From Butyrivibrio sp. XPD2002 (lineage in GTDB: Bacteria; Bacillota; Clostridia; Lachnospirales; Lachnospiraceae): DNA of 64,000 bases. The stretch is taken from positions 1-64,000 of the forward strand of contig NZ_AUIY01000018.1 in assembly GCF_000423945.1 (NCBI RefSeq). The letters run 5' to 3'. Within the stretch, counting starts at the first letter, position 1; each line of letters begins with the position of its first letter. Positions 51,130 through 60,888 of the stretch are shown here, one piece after another. The translations under genes and the position numbers were made by a program. The notes under the pieces are model-generated. The model was not told the DNA's origin and did no database searches. It saw only the letters and a list, made by a program, of their open reading frames with translations.

Positions 51130-52949
51130 TCAAGACTCTCCTTCATGTAATAGAAATAACCTTTTAGCTCCATGAGCTCTTCATATGTTCCTCTTTCTAT
51201 TATTTTTCCATTTTTCATTACAATTATCAGGTCAGCATTTCTTACGGTTGCAAGCTTATGCGCAACGATAAAGGTTGTACAGGTCTTCGACATACAGTCG
51301 AGAGCACCCGTAACCTCTTTTTCTGAAATCGCATCAAGGGCAGAAGTTGCTTCATCCAAAATGATTACCTTTGGATTTCTGATAAGTGCTCTTGCAATTG
51401 ATATTCTCTGTTTCTGCCCGCCTGATAATCTGTCTCCGTGCTCACCTACAATTGTGTCTACACCATCAGGCAGCTTATCTATAACCCGGCTAAGACCGGA
51501 TTCTCTTATTACTTTTTCAAACAGTTCATCAGAAACGCCTGTGCTTCCATAGAGAATATTTTCTCTGATTGTTCCTGAAAACAGCGCCGTACTCTGTGGC
51601 ACAACTGCCAAAAATCTTCTATAGCTCCTAAGGTCAATCTCATCAATCGAATGTCCGTCGATAAGGAGTCTTCCTCTGGTAGGCAACATAAAACCTATAA
51701 GGATATTTAATATAGTAGATTTTCCTGCACCTGATTCTCCAACAAAAGCAATAGTCTCACCGCTCTTAACCTCCAGATTAAGGTCTTCAAGAACAGCCAT
51801 TTCACCTCCGGGATATGAATATCCCATGTTTTGGAAGGAATAATCGCCCTTGAGATCATTAAGTACCGTCTTTCCTTCATTATCTTCCACTTCGTCAGCT
51901 GCAAGGACCTCACCTATACTGTTAACTGACTCCAGTCCCTTTGAAATTGTAGGGAGCAGATTGAGTAATCCCGTAACATAGCCGACAATAGTGGTGAAAT
52001 AGGTCTGATACAGAACCACATCTCCGGTACTTATAACCTTTTTCATAGCAAGAAAGGCAGTAAACACCAGGCATAGTACCTGAAAGAACTGAAAAAATGC
52101 CCAGCTGACCGCTCCGAAATTAGTCTGAACCATATCCAGCCTGTAGCCTTCAGCAGCTATTTGGTACATCTGCTCATCCATTCTGTCTGTAGCTTCTGCC
52201 TCAAGAGCGTGTGCTCTGGTCACCGGAATAAGCTCGATCATCTCAGATATTTTTGCAGATGTCTTTTCAACCTCTTTTCTGAACCTTTGATTGTGGGCCT
52301 TTATCGGCTTTTTAAAAACGTAAACAAGAACTGCAGCCAGAGGAACCATCAAAAGAAAGAACAAAAACACCACTTTACTTTTAAAAATCGTAACTGATAA
52401 TGCTACAATTACATTTATTATAATATTCAGCAGATTGACAAAAATCTGATCCGACAGCGTTTCAATTGCTTCTACGTCCCTTATTATCTTGGACTGAAGT
52501 CGCCCTGACTGAATATCCTTTTCAGATAATATGGTCATTGTCTGAAGCTTATGTACCAAAGCACTCCTTAGCCCTGCCTCGACATTTCTTACAGCAGATG
52601 CTCTAAAATGCATGTGCAAATAATTCATCGGTACATTAAGTATAAGCAAAGCTATCAGCACCGCTGCATTAAGCAAAATCAGACCGGTTGTATTTTCATA
52701 TCCATCCACTACATAATTTATAATGTTGGCTGTAACTATTGGCGTTAACCATACAGGAGAATGCTTCACTGTATAAAAAATTATCGATAGAACAAAATTG
52801 TGGTAATAGCCTTTATAAAAAGCTATAAGTGCCAGTAATGGCTTTGCTTTATATTTTCTATAGCTTTTTTCAAGCCTTTTTGCTGTATCTTCCGTTATCT
52901 CCTTCATGCTTTGCGTATTCCAGTCCCACTTATAATCATCAATAATCAC
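51126..52949 (-). CDS. Exporter-type ABC protein (membrane domain plus ATPase)
   Basis: 607 residues: six membrane helices in ~45-330, then an ATPase domain with Walker A VGESGAGKST (403-412), LSGGQKQRISIARAL and VIILDEATSALD. This is the fused exporter architecture, unlike the importer genes beside it. It overlaps its neighbours on both sides by 4 bases, so it is firmly part of the pectin operon. Substrate unknown. Confidence 0.92.
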   Translation of the reverse strand: MIIDDYKWDWNTQSMKEITEDTAKRLEKSYRKYKAKPLLALIAFYKGYYHNFVLSIIFYTVKHSPVWLTPIVTANIINYVVDGYENTTGLILLNAAVLIALLILNVPMNYLHMHFRASAVRNVEAGLRSALVHKLQTMTILSEKDIQSGRLQSKIIRDVEAIETLSDQIFVNLLNIIINVIVALSVTIFKSKVVFLFFLLMVPLAAVLVYVFKKPIKAHNQRFRKEVEKTSAKISEMIELIPVTRAHALEAEATDRMDEQMYQIAAEGYRLDMVQTNFGAVSWAFFQFFQVLCLVFTAFLAMKKVISTGDVVLYQTYFTTIVGYVTGLLNLLPTISKGLESVNSIGEVLAADEVEDNEGKTVLNDLKGDYSFQNMGYSYPGGEMAVLEDLNLEVKSGETIAFVGESGAGKSTILNILIGFMLPTRGRLLIDGHSIDEIDLRSYRRFLAVVPQSTALFSGTIRENILYGSTGVSDELFEKVIRESGLSRVIDKLPDGVDTIVGEHGDRLSGGQKQRISIARALIRNPKVIILDEATSALDAISEKEVTGALDCMSKTCTTFIVAHKLATVRNADLIIVMKNGKIIERGTYEELMELKGYFYYMKESLE

Positions 52950-53716
52950 ATATCAGCCACGGCATACTCATCTGCCACACCTTCATCCTGTAAATTCCTG
53001 TCATGAACCATATCAAGTTCTTTTAAGACACTTTCATCAATGAGAGATGAAAAGGGCTCTCCTGCTTTAATTATTTCTTTTGCCAGAAGTTCCCCAAACT
53101 TCATTGCTCCTTCATATTTAAGGTGTGTATTGTCAGTAGAAAGGCCTTCAGGAAGCCAGAATACCTCACCTTTTTTTACATGCATAAAATACTTCTTGGT
53201 TTCCTCGTCACCTGTCCTCTCGATAAACTGCCGACTAGCCTTGAACAAATCGACAATCGGAACCTCATACTTTTGTGAAGCTTTAAAATATGCCTCCACA
53301 TAAGGCTCATGCTCCGAGATTTTTAAACGTTTATGATCATCCTCAAAACTTCTTCTTTCCAACGGTGTAATAAATAGGGGGATTGCACCGCGATTTCTGG
53401 CAACATTTACATACTTCCCAAGGTTATCAATAAAGTCCGTATTTGGATCTGTATATCTGCTAAGATCAGTTATCTTTTCATCGTTATGTCCAAACTGAAT
53501 GAAAAGATAATCTCCTTCTCTTATTTCCTCATCAATCCTTGCAAGTCTGCCCTGATCAATAAAGCTTTTTGTACTTCTTCCATTTATCGCATGATCGTAT
53601 ATTACTACATCCGGCATTGTATATCTGTCGAAGGCCTGTGCAATTCCGGTCTGGGGGTATTTATTTGCCTTATTGCAGGTATTGGTGGAGTCACCTGCCC
53701 AAAATATTATTCGCAT
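52946..53716 (-). CDS. Rhamnogalacturonan acetylesterase-like SGNH hydrolase (CE12)
   Basis: 256 residues. WAGDSTN at 6-12 carries the Ser, FIQFGHNDEK is block III, and LSTDNTHLKYEGA holds the catalytic Asp/His. No signal peptide. Removes acetyl groups from pectin oligomers. 3 bases after the permease gene. Confidence 0.9.
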   Translation of the reverse strand: MRIIFWAGDSTNTCNKANKYPQTGIAQAFDRYTMPDVVIYDHAINGRSTKSFIDQGRLARIDEEIREGDYLFIQFGHNDEKITDLSRYTDPNTDFIDNLGKYVNVARNRGAIPLFITPLERRSFEDDHKRLKISEHEPYVEAYFKASQKYEVPIVDLFKASRQFIERTGDEETKKYFMHVKKGEVFWLPEGLSTDNTHLKYEGAMKFGELLAKEIIKAGEPFSSLIDESVLKELDMVHDRNLQDEGVADEYAVADM

Positions 53717-53719
53717 AAA

Positions 53720-54586
53720 TTATTCCTTTACAGCACCGATATTTACACCCTTTACGAAATACTTCTGCAGGAACGGATAAAGTGCCATAAACGGAAGTAT
53801 TGCACATACAATAGCTGAATAATACAGCGTATTCTGCGATACGTTGAAGGATGTTGTAGGTGTATCACCATCCATGACCATAACTCTTAAGATATACTGG
53901 AAGTTAACCTGGTCACGATTTGTGATGTAGATCTGAACTGTTGAATAGTCATTCCATACTGTTACCGCAAACATAAGACCGATGGAAGCAAGTGCTGCCT
54001 TTGAAAGGGGAAGCACAATCTTAAAGAAAATTCCCATAGGTGTGCATCCATCAATTTTTGCTGCCTCAAATAGTGATCCCGGAATGCCCTCAAAGAAGTT
54101 CCTCATAAGGACAAGATTGTAGACATTCATACCATGCTTAACCACAAGGATCCACATGCTGTTTACAAGGTGGAGCTTCTTCATTACAAGGTATTCAGGT
54201 ATCATTCCACCTGAGAAAATCATGGTAAACAGAAGGAAATATGCCAGTGCTTCTCTTCCCGGAAGATCCTCCTGGGCCAGTACATATCCTCCAAGTGTTG
54301 ATAATACAAGTCCGAGAATTGTTCCAAGAATTGTTGTTATAATTGAATTAAGAAAAGGTCTATACAGCTTAGCTGTACTGAAAATCGTTTTATATCCATC
54401 AAGCGTTGGCTGTGTGGGCCAAAGCTGGAATTTATATACTCCTACAGCATTGAATGAATCTGCAACAACCTTCCAGATCGGAACAAGTACAATCAGACCG
54501 ATCAGAATAAAAACCAAATAGTTGATCACGTCGAAAAGGTCCGTCCTTCTCTTGCGACCCACTGCGTATTCTTTTGCTCTAGCCAT
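53720..54586 (-). CDS. Carbohydrate ABC transporter permease (LplC/YtcP type)
   Basis: 288 residues with six membrane helices and the EAA-like loop FEAAKIDGCTPMGIFFKIVLP facing the ATPase. No ATPase gene is nearby, so it probably borrows a shared MsmX-type ATPase, as is known for oligogalacturonide importers of Firmicutes. Confidence 0.93.
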   Translation of the reverse strand: MARAKEYAVGRKRRTDLFDVINYLVFILIGLIVLVPIWKVVADSFNAVGVYKFQLWPTQPTLDGYKTIFSTAKLYRPFLNSIITTILGTILGLVLSTLGGYVLAQEDLPGREALAYFLLFTMIFSGGMIPEYLVMKKLHLVNSMWILVVKHGMNVYNLVLMRNFFEGIPGSLFEAAKIDGCTPMGIFFKIVLPLSKAALASIGLMFAVTVWNDYSTVQIYITNRDQVNFQYILRVMVMDGDTPTTSFNVSQNTLYYSAIVCAILPFMALYPFLQKYFVKGVNIGAVKE

Positions 54587-54596
54587 TGTACCCTCC

Positions 54597-55547
54597 TTAG
54601 ATTATTCCGCGTCCGCGGATCTTCTTACTTGCTCTGTTACAAATAATTACCAGCAGGCATCCAACAAGAGACTTAAATAAACCTACCGCTGTTGTGTAGC
54701 CATAATTGGGAATTGCTGTCAAAAAGGTTTTACGATAAATATAAGTTGAAATAACATCTGAAACCTCAAAAACTCTGTTGTTATACATAACAAATACAGA
54801 TTCAAAAAGGTTAAGTACCTTTGCGAGATTAAGAATCAGAACAATAATAATCGTATTTGCCAGTTCAGGAACTGTGACATACCATATTTTCTGAAGTCTT
54901 GATGCACCATCAATGTCAGCCGCTTCATATATCTCAGGATTTATTCCGGCAAGAGTTGCAAGGAAAATAACCGTTCCCCATCCTGTTTCTTTCCAGATAT
55001 TAACGATGTAATATACCCATCTCCACAGCTTGGTCTCATGCATGAAATCAATACTCTGGGATATAAGTCCCCAGCTCTTAAGTGTTTCATTTATAAAGCC
55101 TGTAGATGAAGTGGACAAAAACAGAGTAAATACTGCAGCTGTAACTGTCCATGACATAAAGTGCGGGAGATAAATAACTGTTTGCAGAACCTTTTTTGCA
55201 AACAGGTTTGCCATTTCATTAATAAAGACTGATACTATAACAGCCGTAAATGTCGTAATCAATAATTTTGTTATTGAGAGCCAAAGTGTATTAGTAAACG
55301 CACTCCAGAACTCTGCATCCGAAAACATCTTTTCGAAGTGCTTAAGTCCAACGAATTCAATTTTCTTTAATGTGTAATCATAAAATGAGTATCTTATACC
55401 CAGCATAGGCCAATAAAGAGTTATCAGCACATAGATAAATATTGGTAAAAACATGAGGTAAAAGCCTCTGTTATTCCAAATACGTTTTTTCAAAGGTTTT
55501 TTATTTATAACCTGCCCTGTTGATGTAGTCTTTTGCGTCTTACCCAT
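54597..55547 (-). CDS. Carbohydrate ABC transporter permease (LplB/YteP type)
   Basis: 316 residues, six membrane helices, EAA-like loop YEAADIDGASRLQKIWYVTV. Partner of the permease encoded next (10 bases apart). With the binding protein it forms the uptake system for pectic oligosaccharides. Confidence 0.93.
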   Translation of the reverse strand: MGKTQKTTSTGQVINKKPLKKRIWNNRGFYLMFLPIFIYVLITLYWPMLGIRYSFYDYTLKKIEFVGLKHFEKMFSDAEFWSAFTNTLWLSITKLLITTFTAVIVSVFINEMANLFAKKVLQTVIYLPHFMSWTVTAAVFTLFLSTSSTGFINETLKSWGLISQSIDFMHETKLWRWVYYIVNIWKETGWGTVIFLATLAGINPEIYEAADIDGASRLQKIWYVTVPELANTIIIVLILNLAKVLNLFESVFVMYNNRVFEVSDVISTYIYRKTFLTAIPNYGYTTAVGLFKSLVGCLLVIICNRASKKIRGRGII

Positions 55548-55585
55548 TTGTTACCGCCCCTTCAAAAATCTTCTCTTTATAAACC

Positions 55586-55614
55586 ATATGGGCACCCATT
55601 CCGGATGCCCATAT
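55586..55614 (-). other. Hairpin between binding-protein and permease genes
   Basis: ATATGGGCA/TGCCCATAT is a perfect 9-bp stem with an 11-base loop that can pair further (TCC/GGA). No T run. Such stem-loops after binding-protein genes usually stabilise the upstream mRNA so the binding protein is made in excess. Confidence 0.6.
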
Positions 55615-55672
55615 AATCCTTATGTAGCAAAAATGATTGGTAGTAAAAGTATGAAATGTGAACTATCGTTTA

Positions 55673-57373
55673 TTACTCAGCTGCGTTTAACTCAGAAAGA
55701 ATCTGATCAATTGTGTCACTCCACTTGCTCTGATACTCTGCTATAGCATCTTCAGGTGTCTTCTTGCCTGCAACAACCTCATTTACAAGAGTTGTCTTAT
55801 CTGTGGCAAGATCAGCCTCTACCTCTGTAAGAGTCTCGGATGAAGCTGCTGCAGGAGCATCTACACAATTCTCTGTAAAGAACTTATTACCTTTCTCTAC
55901 AAGGGAATCTGTATCAACGAACCCATTTGTCAGCGGCGCGATAACAAGTACCGGATCAAGAAGATTCTTCTTCCAAAGTGCGTTAGGATCATTAGGTGTC
56001 TGCTTAAGATGGAATTCACCATCTGCAAAGCTGTATTCAGCCTTTTTCTCAGGATCATCAGCATTAAGAACAAATTCCTCTGCCTTTGTTGACCAGTGAA
56101 CATCCTCAGCACCATAGGTCCAAAGTGTCTGAATCTTGTCTCCATCAAGCATTGTCTCAAGAAGAGCATCGAAGATAGCCTGCTCACGGCTGTTGTCTCC
56201 ATCACCATCATCTGTGATTACCCATACAGGTGCTTCACGGTTAAGGTATCCGCCCCATGTATCCTTGATCTCCTGAATAGGAGCAAGCTGAACAAGTCTG
56301 TCATCGCCAAGTTCTGTATCTACATCGTTCTTATCAAGATTATCTGTAAGTGTTCTAAGCCATGTTCCTGCCCAGTATGTAAATACACCTTCGGATGTAG
56401 CCTGGTCATTTGAGAACCACTTCTCTCTTGCTGTCTTAGTAGAAGCTTCCTCTGTATCTGTATCAATAACTCCGTCTGCATAGCCCTGAGCAAGTCTTGC
56501 AAGCGCATCTATAGTTGCCTGCTCCTGGAATCCGTCAACCCATGTGCCGTCCTTCTCATAAATTGCAGGATATGCTCCCTGCCAGAACTCAGGCATATAG
56601 TTTGTATAGGGTGCTTCATCAAATTTTCCAAAACCGGCTGCGATAACACCTGTCTTTCCATCCTTTGTGAATGCTTTAAGCATGTTGTAGTAATCATCAA
56701 AGGTCTTGATGCTTTCTGCATCTATTCCTGCCTCATCCAGCCATGACTGCTTAATATATGTAACGCATCCATTACCGTATGTAGGAGCAAAGCCATACTG
56801 CTCGCCGCTATCAAGCTTAAGGTTCTCATTGATCAGGGGAAGTGTAATTCTTGACTGGAATTCAGCATTGTCAAATGCATCTGCCATGTTCCAAAGAATG
56901 CCTGTTGTCTGATACTGTTTGAGCATTGTTGCGCTCATAATTAGTGCATCGGGATACTGTCCATCGCCGGGTTCTCCTGTTGTAAGGAGCTGAGCTACAT
57001 TATCCTTATATCCTGAATGCTCAGGCTGATTGATGTGAAGCTTAATGCTCTTACCAAGCTTCTCGGAAATTGCGCTCTCCCACTGCTCTACAAATGCATC
57101 CTGACCGTTATCTACGTTAGCTGTAAGTGTTCCATCCACTGTTATGTAGAGGTCTGTAAGCTCATAATCGGAAGCTTCTGCTGTATCACCTGATGCTTCC
57201 TCGGTGGAGCCTTCTTCTCCCGAAGCAGCTTCTGCACCCTCTTCAGTTGATGCTGCAGTCTCTGTCTTGTCTGCTGTTTCTGTTCCTGTTGAATCTGCGC
57301 TTGATCCCCCACATGCAGCAAGAGAAGCTGCCATGGTTGCAGAAAGCAAAATTGAAACCAACTTCTTTTTCAT
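55673..57373 (-). CDS. Extracellular solute-binding lipoprotein (pectic oligosaccharide importer)
   Basis: 566 residues. Signal peptide with lipobox LAAC (Cys21) and a Ser/Thr/Glu-rich linker to ~70. LplA/family 1-like body: LTTGEPGDGQYPDALIMSAT, GFAPTYGNGCVTYIKQSWLD, FDDYYNMLKAFTKDGKTGV. First gene of the pectin operon, divergent from the AraC gene. AGGAGG precedes the ATG. Confidence 0.93.
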   Translation of the reverse strand: MKKKLVSILLSATMAASLAACGGSSADSTGTETADKTETAASTEEGAEAASGEEGSTEEASGDTAEASDYELTDLYITVDGTLTANVDNGQDAFVEQWESAISEKLGKSIKLHINQPEHSGYKDNVAQLLTTGEPGDGQYPDALIMSATMLKQYQTTGILWNMADAFDNAEFQSRITLPLINENLKLDSGEQYGFAPTYGNGCVTYIKQSWLDEAGIDAESIKTFDDYYNMLKAFTKDGKTGVIAAGFGKFDEAPYTNYMPEFWQGAYPAIYEKDGTWVDGFQEQATIDALARLAQGYADGVIDTDTEEASTKTAREKWFSNDQATSEGVFTYWAGTWLRTLTDNLDKNDVDTELGDDRLVQLAPIQEIKDTWGGYLNREAPVWVITDDGDGDNSREQAIFDALLETMLDGDKIQTLWTYGAEDVHWSTKAEEFVLNADDPEKKAEYSFADGEFHLKQTPNDPNALWKKNLLDPVLVIAPLTNGFVDTDSLVEKGNKFFTENCVDAPAAASSETLTEVEADLATDKTTLVNEVVAGKKTPEDAIAEYQSKWSDTIDQILSELNAAE

Positions 57374-57472
57374 AGTTTTCCTCCTATACCCTTTCTCCTT
57401 CTTGGGGCATAATCAGCCATAAAAAGTGGCTGTGTGCCTTTTTCATGTGCCTTTGTCCCCTTGGCAAGATGT

Positions 57473-57478
57473 ATTATA
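57473..57478 (-). promoter_or_regulatory. Predicted -10 box of the pectin operon
   Basis: TATAAT on the minus strand about 100 bases before the binding-protein start, with no -35 match 17 bases upstream. Farther up, 57520-57575 holds repeated GCAAATGTTGCTG and TTTGCAGTTATTGC segments, possible AraC-protein sites. Confidence 0.55.
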
Positions 57479-57663
57479 TCGGATTAGGAAAACCAAAAAA
57501 ATGAATAACTTGTTCTCGACTTTGCAAATGTTGCTGTAATAAACTTTATTTGCAGTTATTGCTATTTTGTTGTAGAATCATATCTGCAAAAGAATCAAAA
57601 AGCCTGCAAGCAAGCCACCAGCTTGCTTTATTCATTTATACATATATATTGGAGATTTAAGAT

Positions 57664-58572
57664 ATGCGACGAAACTTAACCTCAAAGTATGATGATAGGC
57701 AGTACATGAAAGAGCTTGATTTCGAGCTATATTACTATCATGACACAAAGCCCACTACCAGAACTGGTCTTCATACTCATAGATACTATGAATTCTATTT
57801 TTTCCTGGAGGGCCATGCTGAAGCACAGGTGCAAAATGAACATTATATGCTTAGCTATGGTGACATTCTGATAGTACCACCTGGAATTACACATGGTATC
57901 TTTGTACGAGACTTAGAAGTACCTTATAGAAGATTTGATCTGTGGATCAGTAAATCTGCATTTGCTGATCTCGTAAAACTTGGAGAAGACTACAAATATT
58001 GCGTAAATAAGGCTTTAAACGAATCCAGGCATGTCATTCATACGGATCATATTACCTTCAACTCCATTCTATCCAAGCTTTTTTACATAATTGAGGAGGA
58101 CAAGAGTGCCAGATTTGGACGTGAATGTCAGCTAAAAATAAGTGTTGCTGATCTTTTGCTAAAGATAAACCGGCTCGCCTTTGAGCAGTTTAATGACAAA
58201 CAAATATCACAGGATGTGTTGTACCAGAATATATGTGATTATATCGAACACCATATAGATGAAGATCTCTCCCTGGACAATATTGCCAACCACTTTTTCC
58301 TTAGCAAGTTTTACATATCTCATGTTTTTAAGGACAATCTCGGAATTTCGCTGCATAAATATATAGCAAAAAAAAGGCTGCAATTGTGCAGGGATGCTAT
58401 ACTCAGCGGGGAATCCATGTCCTTTGCCTGTAATAATTATGGCTTTGACGACTACTCAAGCTTTTACAGAGCCTTTAAGAAAGAATTTGGCATCACACCA
58501 AGGGAACTTTCTAAAGCCGCCAAACAAAATAAATCTAATGCCCAGGCAACTCAAAAGATTATATATGACTAA
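57664..58572 (+). CDS. AraC-family transcriptional regulator
   Basis: 302 residues. N-terminal cupin (GLHTHRYYEFYFFLEGHAEA, MLSYGDILIVPPGITHGI) for sugar binding. C-terminal double helix-turn-helix (LSLDNIANHFFLSKFYISHV and SFACNNYGFDDYSSFYRAFK). Likely activator of the divergent pectin operon. GGAG lies 9 bases upstream of the ATG. Confidence 0.93.
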   Translation: MRRNLTSKYDDRQYMKELDFELYYYHDTKPTTRTGLHTHRYYEFYFFLEGHAEAQVQNEHYMLSYGDILIVPPGITHGIFVRDLEVPYRRFDLWISKSAFADLVKLGEDYKYCVNKALNESRHVIHTDHITFNSILSKLFYIIEEDKSARFGRECQLKISVADLLLKINRLAFEQFNDKQISQDVLYQNICDYIEHHIDEDLSLDNIANHFFLSKFYISHVFKDNLGISLHKYIAKKRLQLCRDAILSGESMSFACNNYGFDDYSSFYRAFKKEFGITPRELSKAAKQNKSNAQATQKIIYD

Positions 58573-58606
58573 AGCTTGTTAAGGCAATCAATAAGTAGTT
58601 TAAAGT

Positions 58607-58638
58607 AAAAGCAGGAGCATCAAAAACTCCTGCTTTTT
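58607..58638. terminator. Terminator after the araC-type gene
   Basis: AAAAGCAGGAG/CTCCTGCTTTT forms an 11-bp stem with a 9-base loop and T/A runs on both sides. Confidence 0.85.
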
Positions 58639-58739
58639 ATATTGCGCTATATTGTCATTTACTGATTAGTTTTACCATATTATCTTCCGCCTTTCCGTTA
58701 TAAGCATCTTCGGATAGGCGCTCACCGGATAAAAGCTTA

Positions 58740-59588
58740 TTATTCATACATGTTCTGTCTTGTGTTAACGTAATTTTCTCTCTCTTTTTCCCTGTTTTCA
58801 CTTATCAGGGTATCTTCATAGATATTATATCCGTCTATAGTGTCTACGAGCTTCACATCGAAAATTGTGATGTCCTCATCCAGTTTTTTGTCAGTAGGAA
58901 AAATTATATATCTGTCCAGATCAGCTCTTGTATAATACAAAAGCTCCTGGGTTTTCATTTCTTCTTCCTGCATTAATTTGAGAACTCCGGTGTAATATTT
59001 ATGATCAACATAGTCTCTTCCGTAAGGCATCAGTATATTGGGATCATATTGTCTTACAAAGTAGACCAGTTCCGGAGTAAATGCAGCTTTTACTGTTCCT
59101 TCATCCTCTGTGGGTTTAATCCTGTCACATATATCTATAACATTTTGTGGCAGATGATAGATATTTTCCGCCTTATATACATATTCATTTGCATATACAT
59201 ACGAACCCGTGACTGCAATAATCAAAGCTGAAACACAGGCTGCAACATACTTTTTTACCGCACTATTAAGGCTGGCAATAAACTTGGTAAAAGCGTATGC
59301 AATAGTAACATACATGGGGATGATCCACAGAATTCTGTAATATGTATTGGCAGACTCAATCCCCGCGAGTTTTACAAACAGCTTCTTTGTTACAGGGAAA
59401 AGAAAGCCTGCTACTACAACAAACGGCATCGCTCCAAATACAATTTTCTTTCTTACATCAGATTCTTTTACTATCAAATAAATCGATGATATCAATAACA
59501 GAAGCCAAAAAATCATCCAAAGACTTCCGTTTTCAAGTCCACCATATCTCTTAAGGTCAACCCAGCATTCCCTGAAAATTCCGTACAT
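58740..59588 (-). CDS. Membrane protein, second of a DUF6077-associated pair
   Basis: 282 residues: five or six membrane helices in the first ~150, then a soluble extracytoplasmic domain (HLPQNVIDICDRIKPTEDEG, YDPNILMPYGRDYV). It starts 9 bases after the gene at 59598 ends, and the two look like halves of one glycosyltransferase-like membrane protein, either naturally split or broken by a mutation. Function unknown. Confidence 0.7.
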   Translation of the reverse strand: MYGIFRECWVDLKRYGGLENGSLWMIFWLLLLISSIYLIVKESDVRKKIVFGAMPFVVVAGFLFPVTKKLFVKLAGIESANTYYRILWIIPMYVTIAYAFTKFIASLNSAVKKYVAACVSALIIAVTGSYVYANEYVYKAENIYHLPQNVIDICDRIKPTEDEGTVKAAFTPELVYFVRQYDPNILMPYGRDYVDHKYYTGVLKLMQEEEMKTQELLYYTRADLDRYIIFPTDKKLDEDITIFDVKLVDTIDGYNIYEDTLISENREKERENYVNTRQNMYE

Positions 59589-59597
59589 ATATCATCC

Positions 59598-60668
59598 TCA
59601 CATAAGCTTATAAAGTACAACATAAACAAGATTTGGAATGACAGAACAAAATGCTCCCAGAAGAACTGTCATTCGCTTTGAAGAATACAGCAATACAAGT
59701 GTAAGTAGCGCAACAAGTCCCGCTCCGAACATAACGCCCATTTCTGAACACATACCGGAAAACATGTTAACAAGAGTAAGCAGACCCCAGAAAGAAGCCT
59801 TCTGCGAAAGTGTCTTCTCTTCTCCCCCTGTTTCCTTAAACATCCATAAAAATATCAACAGGATAGCCGGAAAGGCGATACTTGTAAGCATGGACTTTCC
59901 CTGCCAGGTTCTCATCAGAAAGAATGTTGCCGGAGTATAGATCGATACATTTCCAAAGATCATAAGCATATTGACCATGATCATGAAAATCGGGATCATA
60001 GCGGTATTATCCGCAAATAGTACTTTAGCTATCTCATGGAAAATAAAATATACCAGTGGAATAATCAGAACTGGCCAGACTGTATATGTGACAATTGTCG
60101 AATGTACACCCGCAGCTTTTGCAATAAACGCTATCCACATCGGAATAGCCGCAAGCGCATGCCTGCCATCAACCGGAATGATTCCACCTTTATTGGGATC
60201 TACAGTATACATTGCGCCCGTTTTTTGTGCGATTATGGATTGAGTGACATAAAACGAATTGTCGCCGTCAAATATTCTGGTTGAAACCGCCATTACCATC
60301 TGAAAAATTACAAGAGCAAAAAATATTCCGTAAAAGATTCTGGTATCCGTGCTAAGGCTCTTTATATCTGGCTTTTTCAGCATATTCTTATCAAATCTGA
60401 AACAACCTGCCACAGCAAATAACAGTACCGCTAAAAGACACCCCTTGAAGCAAGTTTCAAACGCATTAGGCTTGCTTGCAACGGTCAAAATACATAAGAT
60501 GGATATTATCTGAATAATCCCGGAATAGATAAAAAAACCGAGTACAAAAGTAATACCCAGGGTTCTAAGTTCTTTTTTCAAAATAAATTTGAATAGTTGT
60601 CCCATACACATAGGGACTATGAGCATAAAAATTATAAGTCTGACTACAGACCATATTGTCATCAACAT
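59598..60668 (-). CDS. DUF6077-type polytopic membrane protein
   Basis: 356 residues with about ten membrane helices. The loop RIFDGDNSFYVTQSIIAQKT and GRHALAAIPMWIAFIAKAAG fit the DUF6077 group, which resembles GT-C glycosyltransferases. ATG 60668 is preferred (AAGG upstream); the frame opens at 60701. A TTGATG-N16-TATAAT promoter and a 34-bp repeat lie upstream. Confidence 0.75.
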   Translation of the reverse strand: MLMTIWSVVRLIIFMLIVPMCMGQLFKFILKKELRTLGITFVLGFFIYSGIIQIISILCILTVASKPNAFETCFKGCLLAVLLFAVAGCFRFDKNMLKKPDIKSLSTDTRIFYGIFFALVIFQMVMAVSTRIFDGDNSFYVTQSIIAQKTGAMYTVDPNKGGIIPVDGRHALAAIPMWIAFIAKAAGVHSTIVTYTVWPVLIIPLVYFIFHEIAKVLFADNTAMIPIFMIMVNMLMIFGNVSIYTPATFFLMRTWQGKSMLTSIAFPAILLIFLWMFKETGGEEKTLSQKASFWGLLTLVNMFSGMCSEMGVMFGAGLVALLTLVLLYSSKRMTVLLGAFCSVIPNLVYVVLYKLM

Positions 60669-60740
60669 TTTTTCATACCTTCCCGCTAAACAATTCCCCA
60701 AGAAATAATTATATCAGCATGTTAAAAATCATCAATATGA

Positions 60741-60774
60741 ATACGATAGTCACAAATGTGACCCTCGTTCAACA
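60741..60774 (-). repeat. 34-bp repeat, copy upstream of the DUF6077 gene
   Basis: Matches 63174-63207 at 33 of 34 positions. It contains the palindrome GTCAC-AAAT-GTGAC and lies 73-106 bases upstream of the gene start, just before the predicted promoter. Confidence 0.75.
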
Positions 60775-60820
60775 AAAGATATATATTCCCATATTCCCGG
60801 TCGGCTCCAAAGAGTGACGC

Positions 60821-60865
60821 AAAAACACCTCCGAATTAATGGTTTTAGCCACTAATTCGAAGGTG
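60821..60865 (-). terminator. Terminator of the clostripain gene
   Basis: 60826-60842 pairs with 60849-60865 (CACCTCCGAATTA.. with TAATTCGAAGGTG), followed on the minus strand by TTTTTG. Confidence 0.8.
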
Positions 60866-60888
60866 CATATTTTAGAATTTAATTTGTT

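Noticed and set aside
60741-60774. 34-bp repeat considered as an ECF sigma promoter (TGAAC ... CGTA)
   Set aside because: The gap between the two motifs is about 21 bases, too long for known ECF promoters, and a TTGATG-N16-TATAAT promoter lies just downstream.
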